Shown here in pieces: positions 9,339 through 18,186 of a stretch of DNA of 64,000 bases (its first letter is position 1; every line of letters begins with the position of its first letter). The notes beneath the pieces were generated by a model that saw only the letters and a program-made list of their open reading frames with translations, ran no database searches and was not told the origin of the DNA. A program made the position numbers and the translations under genes. The stretch lies in the NCBI RefSeq assembly GCF_002750855.1, contig NZ_NWUC01000004.1, positions 124,001-188,000 of the forward strand, read 5' to 3'. The stretch comes from Neopararhizobium haloflavum (GTDB lineage Bacteria; Pseudomonadota; Alphaproteobacteria; Rhizobiales; Rhizobiaceae).

Positions 9339-10658
9339 CTAACCGAGATGCGGGTAGAGCGGGAAGCGGTCCGTGAGGGCGACGACCTTTTCCTTCACCG
9401 CCTGTTCGACCTGGGCGTTGCCCTCATCGGAATTGGCAACCTTGAGGCCGTCCAGGACTTCCACGATCAATTCGCCGATTTCCCGGAACTCGGCGGCACC
9501 AAAACCGCGCGTCGTTCCTGCCGGCGTGCCGAGGCGGATGCCGGATGTCACGAAGGGCTTTTCGGGGTCGAACGGAATGCCGTTCTTGTTGCAGGTGATA
9601 AAGGCACGGCCGAGACCGGCCTCGGCGCGCTTGCCGGTCGCGTTCTTCTTGCGCAGATCGACCAGCATCAGATGGTTGTCCGTTCCGCCCGAGACGATGT
9701 CGAGACCATTGTCGACCAGCGTCTTGGCCAGAACCTTGGCATTGGCGGCGACATTGGCGGCATAATCCTTGAAGCCCGGCGTCAGCGCCTCGCCGAAGGC
9801 AACGGCCTTGGCGGCGATGACATGCATGAGCGGACCGCCCTGCAGGCCTGGAAAGACGGCCGAGTTGATCTTCTTGGCAACGTCCTCGTCGTTGGTCAGG
9901 ATCAGGCCGCCGCGTGGGCCGCGCAAGGACTTGTGCGTCGTCGACGTCACGACATGGGCATGGGGCACCGGCGAAGGGTGCACGCCTCCGGCGACAAGAC
10001 CGGCAATGTGGGCCATATCGACCATCAGCCAGGCGCCCACCGCATCTGCGATCTCACGGAACCGCTTCCAGTCCCACACGCGCGAATAGGCCGTGCCGCC
10101 GGCCAGAATGAGCTTCGGCTTGTGCTCGTGGGCGAGCCGCTCGACCTCGTCCATGTCGAGCAGATTGTCGTCTTCCCTCACGCCGTAGGAGACGACATTG
10201 AACCACTTGCCGGACATGTTGACGGGCGAGCCGTGGGTGAGGTGCCCACCGGAATTCAGATCGAGCCCCATGAAGGTGTCACCCGGTTTCAGCAACGCAA
10301 GGAAGACCGCCTGGTTCATCTGGCTGCCGGAGTTCGGCTGAACGTTTGCGAAGCCTGCGCCGAAGAGTTCCTTCGCACGGTCGATGGCCAGCTGTTCGGC
10401 CACGTCGACGAACTGGCAACCGCCATAATAACGCTTGCCGGGGTATCCCTCGGCATATTTGTTCGTCATGACCGAGCCCTGCGCGTCCAGAACGGCACGC
10501 GAGACGATGTTTTCGGATGCGATCAACTCGATCTCGTGGCGCTGGCGCCCAAGTTCCTTGGTGATGGCGCCGAAGATCTCGGGGTCGGCTTCCGAGAGAG
10601 GACGATTGAAGAATGCATCGGAGAAACGCGTGGCCGAAGCCGAAGAAGCGTTGGACAT
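9339..10658 (-). CDS. glyA: Serine hydroxymethyltransferase
   Basis: A pyridoxal-phosphate enzyme that interconverts serine and glycine while moving a one-carbon unit to tetrahydrofolate. It feeds purines, thymidylate and methionine. The 439-residue protein carries the [11 protein letters not shown] substrate segment near residue 40, the [11 protein letters not shown] loop, and the cofactor lysine in [12 protein letters not shown]. An AAGGAC element lies before the ATG. It heads the minus-strand run that continues through nrdR, the rib genes and nusB. The 103 bases between it and the AraC gene contain its probable promoter, with no riboswitch I can recognise. Confidence 0.97.
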   Translation of the reverse strand: MSNASSASATRFSDAFFNRPLSEADPEIFGAITKELGRQRHEIELIASENIVSRAVLDAQGSVMTNKYAEGYPGKRYYGGCQFVDVAEQLAIDRAKELFGAGFANVQPNSGSQMNQAVFLALLKPGDTFMGLDLNSGGHLTHGSPVNMSGKWFNVVSYGVREDDNLLDMDEVERLAHEHKPKLILAGGTAYSRVWDWKRFREIADAVGAWLMVDMAHIAGLVAGGVHPSPVPHAHVVTSTTHKSLRGPRGGLILTNDEDVAKKINSAVFPGLQGGPLMHVIAAKAVAFGEALTPGFKDYAANVAANAKVLAKTLVDNGLDIVSGGTDNHLMLVDLRKKNATGKRAEAGLGRAFITCNKNGIPFDPEKPFVTSGIRLGTPAGTTRGFGAAEFREIGELIVEVLDGLKVANSDEGNAQVEQAVKEKVVALTDRFPLYPHLG

Positions 10659-10761
10659 GGGCTCAGTCCTTTTTCGATTTGGCGTGGCGCCGTCTTAGCG
10701 CCGAGTATCCTCAAGGGCAATAACCGGTTCGCCATCTGCCATGCGTCGCGAGGGCGCGGGA

Positions 10762-11649
10762 TCAGGCCGCTCTTGGTCCAGTATGGCCGAGGCGGTAGCT
10801 TTTGCGGAAGTCGCGCGGCGTCATCGCTCGACGCGATTTGAAGATCCGGTTGAACAAAGCGAGATTGGCAAAGCCGACATCCCCGGCGATCACGCGGATC
10901 GGTCGTTCCGTGCCAATGAGCAGCGAGCAGGCGTGACCGATACGAAGCTGTGTCAGATATTCGAGCGGTGTCAGGCGCGTGTGGCGGCGAAACATGCGAT
11001 GAAGCGCAGATTCACTCATACAGGCGAGCGCGGCGAGATCGCCGACAGCGATCGGCTCGGTGTGACGGGTATGGAGATGCTGCAGCACCCTTTCGATACG
11101 CGGCTCGCCGATGCTCGACGCAGGCGGCATCTGATGGCGCGGGCTGGCAAGCGGTGTACGATGCACATCCCGCGTCAACTGGGCCAGGACGGCGAGCAAG
11201 CGGACCAGCCGCTGATCTGCCGGCAGTTCCGGCAAGGCTTCAAGGTCGGGGCGGACTTCAGCCGCCGTCTTCTTGGAGAAACGCACAGCCCGCCCGGCTT
11301 CGGCAAGCAATGCATTCAATGCGTTGAACTCGACGAAGAGTTCGATCAGCGACGCGGCCCACTCCTTGGTGAACTGCACGACAATGGCGCGGTGCGGGCC
11401 GGTGGCATCCAGCGTCCCGCTGGACGCCCAACTATGGGCAAGACCCGGCCCGAGCAGCACCAGATCCTCGTTCGCATAGGATCCGATATGGTCGCCGACA
11501 TAGCGGTGCCCGCGACTGTTCAGCGTCAAAGTCAATTCAAACTCGGGATGATGATGCCACTCGAAGGGGATACCGTCATCGAGGCGCCTGTCGAGAAATG
11601 CCCAAGACGCCCCATCGGACTGCCTGATCTTTTCGAGAAACGGTTTCAA
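10762..11649 (-). CDS. AraC-family transcriptional regulator
   Basis: An N-terminal cupin-type sensing domain (EWHHHPEFELTLTL, then VGDHIGSYANEDLVLLGPGLAHSW) joins a C-terminal double helix-turn-helix (AVGDLAALACMSESALHRMF and the SLLIGTERPIRVIAGDVGFA region). There is no in-frame ATG at the front. I place the start at a TTG preceded by GGTGG, just before KPFLEKIRQSDG. A TTG 63 bases further up is open but adds a cysteine-rich stretch that looks non-coding. It is divergent from the phytanoyl-CoA-dioxygenase-like gene across a short intergenic region, so it probably controls that gene and itself. The histidine cluster in the cupin suggests a small ligand, not identified. Confidence 0.85.
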   Translation of the reverse strand: MKPFLEKIRQSDGASWAFLDRRLDDGIPFEWHHHPEFELTLTLNSRGHRYVGDHIGSYANEDLVLLGPGLAHSWASSGTLDATGPHRAIVVQFTKEWAASLIELFVEFNALNALLAEAGRAVRFSKKTAAEVRPDLEALPELPADQRLVRLLAVLAQLTRDVHRTPLASPRHQMPPASSIGEPRIERVLQHLHTRHTEPIAVGDLAALACMSESALHRMFRRHTRLTPLEYLTQLRIGHACSLLIGTERPIRVIAGDVGFANLALFNRIFKSRRAMTPRDFRKSYRLGHTGPRAA

Positions 11650-11783
11650 TCGGCCACCAATCGCAGGCAAACAGCAAGGAAACGGACACCAGTATCGTAT
11701 CACTATTGGCAATCATCAGACAACATCGCCCCGCCGTCCCGATCTAGGCTCTTTCATCACAACCGCATTTCGGGAGAGAGACG

Positions 11784-12752
11784 ATGCAGACTGCAGCCCA
11801 CATGACAGCGCCGGTGGACCAGGATGGACACGGCGATCATCCCACAGCGATGGGCGTGACGACCCAATTGAAGGACATTGAAAAGCGCCTCCCCTTGAGA
11901 GTGCTCAGCGAAAGCGACTGGCACCATTGGATCACCCGCGGATACGTCATCATCAAGAGTGCCGTTCCACGTTCCCAATGCGATGCAGTCATAGACATGC
12001 TTTGGGATTTCCAGGAGATGGACCGGAATGATCCAAACACCTGGTATCGACCTCAGCTGCGCGACTACAAGATGAAAGAGCTGAACAATGCGGGCATGGT
12101 GGAGGTCTATAATCACCAGACGCTCTGGGAGAACCGCCAGAGCGAGAGGGTCTACAACGCCTTCGTCGACATCTGGGACCGGGAAAATCTCTGGGTCGCG
12201 ATCGACCGCGCCAATCTCAATCCGCCGAACAAGGCGGCCCGCGCCGCTGCCCAGGAGAACGGCTTCATCCATTTCGACGTCGACAGCTCTGCCCGCCCCT
12301 TCCCGATCGGCGTTCAGGGCGTTCTGTCTCTTGCACCCCAGAACAGGGAGACCGGCGGCTTCCAATGCGTACCGGATCTTTTTGCAGAGCTCGAAGCATG
12401 GTGCGAGCGCCAGCCCGCCGACCGCAATCCGTTCAAGCCGGATATAACGGGCTACGACATCGTCAACATCGACATGGAGCCGGGCGACCTCCTCATCTTC
12501 AACAGCCTGTTGCCGCACGGCGTCAGACCGAACCGATCGGAGAACAAGGTGCGAATGGCTCAGTATATCTCCATGTTTCCCGGCGATCCCGACAATGCCA
12601 AGATCAGAGACGAACGCATCCGGCTCTGGCGCGAGCGTGAGGCGCCGCATGGCGATCCTTTTCCCGGCGACCCGCGCGGGAAGGAAAAGTCAAACCCCGT
12701 CGCTACCTTGACGCCGCTTGGGCGTAAACTGCTTGGACTGGATCGCTGGTAA
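11784..12752 (+). CDS. Phytanoyl-CoA dioxygenase (PhyH)-family oxygenase
   Basis: A 322-residue putative Fe(II)/2-oxoglutarate-dependent oxygenase. The iron facial triad can be assigned as H163 and D165 in HFDVDS plus H245 in LLPHGVRPN, with R257 a likely 2-oxoglutarate-binding arginine. A jelly-roll core is suggested by PGDLLIFNSLLPHG. A GGGAGAGAG lies just before the ATG. The substrate is unknown; the family hydroxylates or halogenates lipids, amino acids and natural products. It faces an AraC regulator and is followed 92 bases later by a glutathione S-transferase. This points to an inducible catabolic or detoxification function, which is inference. Confidence 0.85.
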   Translation: MQTAAHMTAPVDQDGHGDHPTAMGVTTQLKDIEKRLPLRVLSESDWHHWITRGYVIIKSAVPRSQCDAVIDMLWDFQEMDRNDPNTWYRPQLRDYKMKELNNAGMVEVYNHQTLWENRQSERVYNAFVDIWDRENLWVAIDRANLNPPNKAARAAAQENGFIHFDVDSSARPFPIGVQGVLSLAPQNRETGGFQCVPDLFAELEAWCERQPADRNPFKPDITGYDIVNIDMEPGDLLIFNSLLPHGVRPNRSENKVRMAQYISMFPGDPDNAKIRDERIRLWREREAPHGDPFPGDPRGKEKSNPVATLTPLGRKLLGLDRW

Positions 12753-12844
12753 GACCGAGGCAATGGGCCGGCGCGACCGGATCGTGCCGGCTGAAGGCAC
12801 TTTCGGTGCGCGCTATGAATGGTTGAAAACCGGAGGACGCCGCC

Positions 12845-13519
12845 ATGACGTTACAGCTTCACCATCACCCGCTCGCCTCCTACTGCCAGAAAGTGCTGAT
12901 CGCGCTCCATGAAAACGATCACCCCTTCGAAAGGGTGATCGTGGACCTTGCCGACATGGATCAGGCCGCCGCCTTCTCCCGCATTTCACCGATGATGAAG
13001 ATGCCTGCTCTGGTCGATACCGAGCGCGGCGAGACGGTGCTGGAATCCACCTTGATCATCGAATATTTGCATGCCCATCATGCCGGTCCGGCGCCCCTCA
13101 TTCCGACTGATCAGAAAGCGGCGCGACACGCGCGCTATTTCGATCGCATCTTTGACAACTACGTCGAAACGCCGATGCAGACGATCGTCTTCGACCGGCT
13201 ACGGCCTGAAGGCAAGCATGATCCTTTCGGCGTGGAACAGGCGCACACGCAGTTGGCAACCGCCTACACATATCTGGAGAGCCAAATCCCGCAGAGTGGC
13301 TGGATTGCCGGCCCCTTCTCCATGGCCGAATGCTCCGCCGGGCCAGCGCTCTTCTACGGGCATATCGTGAGCCCCATCCCGGCTGAATTGCCGCGATGCC
13401 GGACCTATCTGAAGCGGTTGATGGAACGCCCATCCTTCGCAAGGGTCCTCAAGGAGGCAGAGCCCTATTTCGCGATGTTCCCATTTCGCGAGCACATGAG
13501 CCGCGCGCTCGACCTGTAA
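12845..13519 (+). CDS. Glutathione S-transferase family protein (first of three)
   Basis: A 224-residue soluble GST. The thioredoxin-like N-terminal domain begins MTLQLHHHPLASYCQKVLIA, has the cis-proline region KMPALVDTERG and the ESTLIIEYL segment that contacts the gamma-glutamyl group. An alpha-helical C-terminal domain follows. The active position falls at Ser/Tyr-Cys in ASYCQK, so chemistry could be serine or cysteine type. The gene has GGAGGACGCCGCC before its ATG. It follows the PhyH-like oxygenase on the same strand, and the two may act on the same compound. A hairpin after its stop separates it from the convergent L,D-transpeptidase. Confidence 0.9.
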   Translation: MTLQLHHHPLASYCQKVLIALHENDHPFERVIVDLADMDQAAAFSRISPMMKMPALVDTERGETVLESTLIIEYLHAHHAGPAPLIPTDQKAARHARYFDRIFDNYVETPMQTIVFDRLRPEGKHDPFGVEQAHTQLATAYTYLESQIPQSGWIAGPFSMAECSAGPALFYGHIVSPIPAELPRCRTYLKRLMERPSFARVLKEAEPYFAMFPFREHMSRALDL

Positions 13520-13521
13520 AG

Positions 13522-13551
13522 CGAAACGACCGCACGAAGGCGGCCGTTTCG
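13522..13551. terminator. Hairpin between convergent GST and L,D-transpeptidase genes
   Basis: The arm CGAAACG pairs perfectly with CGTTTCG. After one A/C mismatch a second helix, CCGC with GCGG, encloses a six-base loop. It lies two bases after the GST stop and about 24 bases after the end of the transpeptidase gene. This is the expected place for a terminator serving both directions. There is no strong T run on either side, so its efficiency is uncertain. Confidence 0.5.
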
Positions 13552-13575
13552 AATTCCCAATGGCATTGAAAAGGC

Positions 13576-14850
13576 TCAGCCTTCCTGCATCGCCAGTTCG
13601 GGCGCACCGTCGCGCTGATAGATATCGTCGCGGAACTGAACGACGCGGTCTGATGTTGCCCAGGCAGTGACGTAGGTAAAATAGACCGGCACCGGGTTGT
13701 TGACCGCGATCGGCGTGATCTCGCGCGAGGCGATGACCTGCTCCATACGCTGGCGATCCCAATCGGGATTGTTCTGCAGGATCCAGAGCGACAGATCGCG
13801 CACGTTCTGCACACGCACGCAGCCTGACGAATCGAAGCGCACCTCGTTGAAGAAGAGGTTCTGCTGCGGCGTGTCGTGCATATAGACGGCGTGCGCGTTG
13901 TGGAAGTTGATCTTGGTCGACGCCATCGCGTTGATCTTGCCGGGATCCTGACGGAACATGAGATCGGGCGCCTCGGCAGCATTCCAATCCACCGAACTTG
14001 GCGGGACCTCGTTGCCCTGGCCGTCGAACAACCGAATGTTGTTGTCCGTCAGGTAGTTCGGATCCTTGCGCATGAGCGGCATGATGTCCTTCTCGATGAT
14101 CGAGCGCGGCGCCGTCCATGTCGGGTTCAGAATGACTTCGTGAATTTCGGAATTGAGGATCGGTGTCTGCCGATCGATCTTGCCAACCACGGCAGTGTGC
14201 CGAGAGGCGACACGTCCGTCCTGGACAGCCTCGATGTGGGCAGCGGGAATGTTGACCGTCACATGACGCTGGCCGAGATCGCCAGCCATCGACTGCAGGC
14301 GTACGACGTTGGTTTCAAGCTGCCCGAGACGAATATCGGCAGGCACGTTCAAGGCCGCGTAGGACAATTCGCCCATCACGCCGTCCGGCGGCAGCCCGTG
14401 GCGCGCCTGGAAACGCTTCACCGCGCCGTCGACATAGGTGTCGAAAGCGCTCGACATTCCGGCATCAAGCGGCAGGTCGCCGGAAACCATCAGGCGGCGA
14501 CGCAAGGCGGTGACGTCGGGATGGTCGACGCCTAGTTGCAGCTTGTTGACCGCCGGAACGGTGTTCCATCCGCCATTCTGGACAATCTGCTGATAGTCGA
14601 CCAGCGCGCCCTGGGCATATTGCAGCGTCTGCGCGCTCAAGGTCGGAACACGGGTACTCACCTGCTCGACGGCCCGCGTGCCGCGCGCGTCGAACTGGTC
14701 GTCCCAATGGCCCCGCCTCGGGGAACTCAGGATCGTATCCAACACCGTCTGGCCGTGCGCTGCTCCGGCAATGGCGGTTGCCCCAACCGCCGCCGCGCTT
14801 GAAAGAAATGCCCTGCGTGAGAGGCGCTCAATTTCGCTTTGCTTCGACAT
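13576..14850 (-). CDS. Tat-exported L,D-transpeptidase (YkuD domain)
   Basis: Cross-links peptidoglycan through 3-3 bonds, or attaches proteins to it, in the periplasm. The 424-residue protein starts MSKQSEIERLSRRAFLSSAA. The SRRAFL box followed by a hydrophobic stretch and AHG is a twin-arginine signal. A peptidoglycan-binding module (about 110-170, ending GVMGELSYAALNVP) precedes the catalytic YkuD domain with H325, S342, G343 and C344 in MHDTP...SSGCVR. The frame stays open upstream for 73 codons, but that part has no family resemblance. The LdtR-type regulator is the next gene upstream on the same strand, matching the ldtR-ldtP pairing described in rhizobial relatives. Confidence 0.92.
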   Translation of the reverse strand: MSKQSEIERLSRRAFLSSAAAVGATAIAGAAHGQTVLDTILSSPRRGHWDDQFDARGTRAVEQVSTRVPTLSAQTLQYAQGALVDYQQIVQNGGWNTVPAVNKLQLGVDHPDVTALRRRLMVSGDLPLDAGMSSAFDTYVDGAVKRFQARHGLPPDGVMGELSYAALNVPADIRLGQLETNVVRLQSMAGDLGQRHVTVNIPAAHIEAVQDGRVASRHTAVVGKIDRQTPILNSEIHEVILNPTWTAPRSIIEKDIMPLMRKDPNYLTDNNIRLFDGQGNEVPPSSVDWNAAEAPDLMFRQDPGKINAMASTKINFHNAHAVYMHDTPQQNLFFNEVRFDSSGCVRVQNVRDLSLWILQNNPDWDRQRMEQVIASREITPIAVNNPVPVYFTYVTAWATSDRVVQFRDDIYQRDGAPELAMQEG

Positions 14851-15212
14851 GCCTATTGTACCATCAAGATTCGGTTGCGATGGGGCGGCTGCCCGAGCCT
14901 GAGATGCTACCATCGCTATGGTTAACGAAACGAGACGTCCAGGACGGCCCCGACCCAGTCCGCAACTCACTTTTTCGCGAGGTGCACGGCGTTGGCGAAC
15001 CGAACGGTGTTTGCTCAAACCGTTGCAAGGCCCGGAAGGACCTGGGTCGCCTGAGGCGAGCGATGTCATCGCAATATGGCTAATTCATGTTGGCAATGGT
15101 GCGCGGGCACGGCTGCAAGGGAGCGGTCGCGGAGCGTCGCACAATTGCAACAGATAAAACTGCGGCGGCCCGGCCGCCGAGCGGCCGGGCCGAGCCGAAT
15201 GTCGATGGGAGA
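14851..15212. other. Intergenic region between the L,D-transpeptidase start and the ldtR end
   Basis: About 360 bases with no convincing gene on either strand. It contains the GC-rich hairpin after ldtR (separate entry) and must contain the promoter and any LdtR-binding site of the transpeptidase gene. I could not assign a definite -35/-10 pair or operator by eye. Confidence 0.6.
15166..15192 (-). terminator. Rho-independent terminator candidate after ldtR
   Basis: A perfect 12-base-pair stem, CGGCCCGGCCGC with GCGGCCGGGCCG, encloses a three-base loop. It lies 21 bases beyond the ldtR stop. Read on the minus strand it is followed a few bases later by a GTTTTATCTGTTG stretch, a moderate T-rich tract. 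It should insulate the transpeptidase gene from ldtR transcription. Confidence 0.65.
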
Positions 15213-15725
15213 TCAGAGGCGATAGAGTATCTGGTCGTTCCAGAAACGGTCCAGTCGCTGCATCAGCTTGTTCATGCGCTCGAATTCTTCGGTGCCGATG
15301 CCGCCGACCTGCTCGATCGATCCGATATGACGGTCATAGAGCGCTGAAACAACGGTGGCGATATCCTGCCCCTTCTCCGTCAAGCTGACGCGGACCGAGC
15401 GGCGGTCAACCCGTGAGCGCTGATGATTGATGAAGCCGAGGTCGACGAGCTTCTTGAGATTGTAGGAAACGTTAGAGCCCAGATAGTAGCCGCGCGAGCG
15501 AAGTTCGCCGGCCGTCAGTTCCGCGTTGCCGATGTTGAAGAGAAGCAGGGCCTGGACGGCGTTGATGTCGCTGCGTCCCTTGCGGTCGAATTCGTCCTTG
15601 ATGACGTCGAGCAGTCGGCGATGCAGCCTTTCGACCAGTTGGAGCGACTCCATGTAGAGACCGCGCAGCGCGTCGGAACGCGGATCGTTGGAGCTTTCTG
15701 CCTGCTTCAGCTTCGTCTGTGCCAT
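15213..15725 (-). CDS. ldtR: LdtR-type MarR-family transcriptional regulator
   Basis: A 170-residue winged helix-turn-helix regulator. The recognition part is AGELRSRGYYLGSNVSYNLK and the wing DRRSVRVSLTEKG. The dimerisation helices flank it, from SLQLVERLHRRLLDVI and at the C-terminus (ERMNKLMQRLDRFWNDQILY). It closely resembles LdtR of rhizobia and Liberibacter, which controls L,D-transpeptidase expression and osmotic and stress tolerance. The adjacent transpeptidase gene supports this. The symbol rests on resemblance and context. It is separated from the DUF6163 gene upstream by 131 relatively AT-rich bases that probably hold its promoter. Confidence 0.88.
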   Translation of the reverse strand: MAQTKLKQAESSNDPRSDALRGLYMESLQLVERLHRRLLDVIKDEFDRKGRSDINAVQALLLFNIGNAELTAGELRSRGYYLGSNVSYNLKKLVDLGFINHQRSRVDRRSVRVSLTEKGQDIATVVSALYDRHIGSIEQVGGIGTEEFERMNKLMQRLDRFWNDQILYRL

Positions 15726-15856
15726 GATACCCGTGCCTCACTGTTGTCGTTGTGACGGCTTTTGTTCTGCCGCCTTGAACGTGACACTACCGAGGACCGA
15801 TAAAATTGGACTTAAAAGCTAGCATTAACAGCGCCTTACTGATCACCCACCGACGA

Positions 15857-16294
15857 TCAGAGTGAATCAACCCTTACTGCTCGCCGCGCCCGTCGCTTCT
15901 CGACATAGAGAATGACCCGGAACGTCGCATAGATCAGCGCAACGGCGGCATGGATTGCGGGGACCAGCGGATGGTCACCGAAGCGGTCTGGAAACCCCAG
16001 ATACATCACCGTTTCGCCGATAGCCGCGACAAACCAGATCACCGGGCCCCACGAGACCGGCATCCACAGCCCGACCGCAGCAACCGGCAGCAGAACCGCC
16101 AGCGCGGTCGAAGCGACCTGCCAGTGTGCCTCCATCAGGTCGAACCGCCACATTTCGTTCTGAATACCGCTCAGGAGCGCCCAATAGCGCAGTCCCGCAA
16201 CGAGACAGCCGAGCGCGACCAGCCGCTGAAAATAAAGAAACAACCGGAACGCCAGTGTCTCTTTGGGACGGCGCTCGGCTTCGAACGTGATCAC
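15857..16294 (-). CDS. DUF6163-family membrane protein
   Basis: A 145-residue protein with four predicted membrane spans, roughly residues 17-45, 58-82, 83-100 and 112-132. It has a basic C-terminal tail (EKRRARRAVRVDSL). I recognise it as the small rhizobial membrane protein assigned to DUF6163, for which no function is known. It is divergent from hemB and sits just before ldtR on the same strand. Because this arrangement recurs in relatives, a part in envelope physiology is plausible. The sequence itself gives no catalytic motif. Confidence 0.75.
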   Translation of the reverse strand: MITFEAERRPKETLAFRLFLYFQRLVALGCLVAGLRYWALLSGIQNEMWRFDLMEAHWQVASTALAVLLPVAAVGLWMPVSWGPVIWFVAAIGETVMYLGFPDRFGDHPLVPAIHAAVALIYATFRVILYVEKRRARRAVRVDSL

Positions 16295-16479
16295 TGGGCT
16301 TTCCCCGCACTGATTGGAGAGGGCTCGTGTGCCACAAGGTCGGCGCCGACTTCAAGGCTTTCCGTGCGCCGGCATATCGACGCGTCAGCGGCGGCATTTT
16401 CCGTGAAGGTTGGAACGGCGAGGCGGAAGGTGATAAAGCCGCCGCGAATGGTTGAAACGCAGCCAGCATGGAGACGACG

Positions 16480-17514
16480 ATGAACAGGTATGTGCAGGCA
16501 AATTCGTCCAGCGCGGCGTCGGTGGACGAAATCACGGGGCATCGTCGTCTGCGGCGCAACCGCAAGGCCGACTGGACACGCCGGATGGTTCAGGAAAACC
16601 GCCTGACTGTCGACGACCTGATCTGGCCGATTTTCCTCATTCCCGGTCACAATCGGCGCGAGCGCATCGAGGCGATGCCCGGCGTGGAGAGGCTGACCGT
16701 CGATCAGGCAGTGAAGGAGGCGCGGCGGGCTGCAGATCTCGGGATACCCGCCCTTGCCACCTTCCCCAATATCGCGCTCGACCTGCGCGACGATATCGGA
16801 TCGAACAGTCTTGCCGCTGACAATCTGATCAATGAGGCGACGCGTACGATCAAGAAAGCGGTGCCGGAGATCGGCATCATCACCGATGTCGCGCTCGATC
16901 CGTTCACCAGCCACGGCCATGACGGCATCCTGAAGGATGGCAGGATCCTCAATGACGAGACCGTCGCTCAGATTTCGGCGGCCGCGGTCGTCCAGGCCGA
17001 TGCGGGCGCCGACATAATCGCGCCCTCGGATATGATGGATGGACGCATCGGCGCGATCCGTCGCGCTCTCGACAGCGCCGGACACCATGACGTTGGCATC
17101 ATGTCCTATGCGACGAAGTTCGCCTCAGCCTTCTATGGTCCCTATCGCGAAGCTATCGGTACCGGTGGGCTGCTCAAGGGTGACAAGCGGACCTACTACA
17201 TCGATCCGGCCAATTCCGACGAAGCGGTACGGGAGGCGGCACTCGATGTCGAGGAAGGGGCGGACATGCTGATGGTCAAGCCCGGCCTGCCCTATCTCGA
17301 CATTGTCCAGCGGCTCAAGGACACCTTCGCGATGCCGACATACGCCTATCAGGTCTCCGGCGAATACGCGATGATCCGCGCCGCGGCAGCCAATGGCTGG
17401 ATCGATGGCGAGATGGTGATGATGGAGAGCCTCCTGGCCTTCAAGAGGGCGGGCTGTGACGGCATTTTGACCTATTTCGCGCCTGAGGTCGCCGAACGGC
17501 TTGCCCGAACGTAA
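16480..17514 (+). CDS. hemB: Delta-aminolevulinic acid dehydratase (porphobilinogen synthase)
   Basis: Condenses two 5-aminolevulinate molecules to porphobilinogen in haem synthesis. Active-site lysines are visible in YATKFASAFYGPYR and MVKPGLPYLDI, and the phosphate-like loop in PSDMMDGRIGAIR. The metal region reads DVALDPFTSHGHDG. It lacks the cysteine cluster of zinc enzymes and so belongs to the magnesium-type found in alphaproteobacteria and plants. I start at MNRYVQAN because GGAGACGACG precedes it. A methionine four codons earlier would swallow that site. The gene is divergent from DUF6163 and followed 70 bases on by an RDD protein. Confidence 0.96.
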   Translation: MNRYVQANSSSAASVDEITGHRRLRRNRKADWTRRMVQENRLTVDDLIWPIFLIPGHNRRERIEAMPGVERLTVDQAVKEARRAADLGIPALATFPNIALDLRDDIGSNSLAADNLINEATRTIKKAVPEIGIITDVALDPFTSHGHDGILKDGRILNDETVAQISAAAVVQADAGADIIAPSDMMDGRIGAIRRALDSAGHHDVGIMSYATKFASAFYGPYREAIGTGGLLKGDKRTYYIDPANSDEAVREAALDVEEGADMLMVKPGLPYLDIVQRLKDTFAMPTYAYQVSGEYAMIRAAAANGWIDGEMVMMESLLAFKRAGCDGILTYFAPEVAERLART

Positions 17515-17584
17515 GACCGGACGGGATTGCAAAGCTGCTAATGTATTCCCACATCGTCGGTGACGATTATCGAGGGATTGGACC

Positions 17585-18058
17585 ATGTCGACGCAAACAA
17601 TCGGCGAAGAAGCAGCGCCGCTTCCTGCTCTGGATGACCGGCGATCTTACGAAGGGGTACGCACCCGGCGCATGCTCGCATTCGTCATCGACTATGCGAT
17701 CGTCCTCCTGCTTTGCATTCCCGTCGCGGTGATCATCTTCTTCGTCGGTCTTTTGACGCTTGGCCTTGGCTTTGCGCTTTACGGGATCCTGTTCGCGCTC
17801 GTCGCTCTCCCCTATGTCGGCTTTACGATGGGCGGACCGAAACAGGCGACGCCGGGCATGCAGATCATGGGCATCATGATCGCCCGCACCGATGGGCAGC
17901 CGGTCGACTCCATGCTGGCGGGTTTACACGCTGTCGTCTTCTGGGCACTCAACGTGTTCCTCACGCCACTCATCCTGCTTGCCAGCCTGTTTCTGGACCG
18001 CAAGCGACTCGTCCACGACATGCTCCTTGGCACCGTGGTCCTGCGCTCTCAGGTTTAA
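17585..18058 (+). CDS. RDD-family membrane protein
   Basis: A 157-residue inner-membrane protein. The defining arginine and aspartates occur in RRMLAFVIDYAIVLL at the first span, with further spans around residues 60-80 and 112-135 and the family segment QATPGMQIMGIMI. RDD proteins are of uncertain function; some have been linked to sodium or proton exchange and stress. It lies between hemB and the SLC13 permease on the same strand, with no overlap, so an operon is possible but not shown. Confidence 0.85.
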   Translation: MSTQTIGEEAAPLPALDDRRSYEGVRTRRMLAFVIDYAIVLLLCIPVAVIIFFVGLLTLGLGFALYGILFALVALPYVGFTMGGPKQATPGMQIMGIMIARTDGQPVDSMLAGLHAVVFWALNVFLTPLILLASLFLDRKRLVHDMLLGTVVLRSQV

Positions 18059-18186
18059 GAACGCGGCAGAAGGCGTCGGCTCGGAAAACTATTCCGCGAT
18101 GGCGCGCCACATTTGACACCCCGGTGCTATGTCGCGGCAGGGTGACGGCATAATGTGGCGCCGAACGGATACGGGGCTGCCGAGCC

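Noticed and set aside
14851-15069. N-terminal extension of the L,D-transpeptidase
   Set aside because: The frame is open, but the added 73 residues lack similarity and would displace the Tat signal from the N-terminus.
16291-17088. Long open frame opposite hemB
   Set aside because: It is the mirror of a strongly conserved gene in GC-rich DNA, and its translation has no recognisable domain. Similar antisense frames lie opposite glyA, parC, ppx, the SLC13 gene and the ABC-F gene and are rejected for the same reason.
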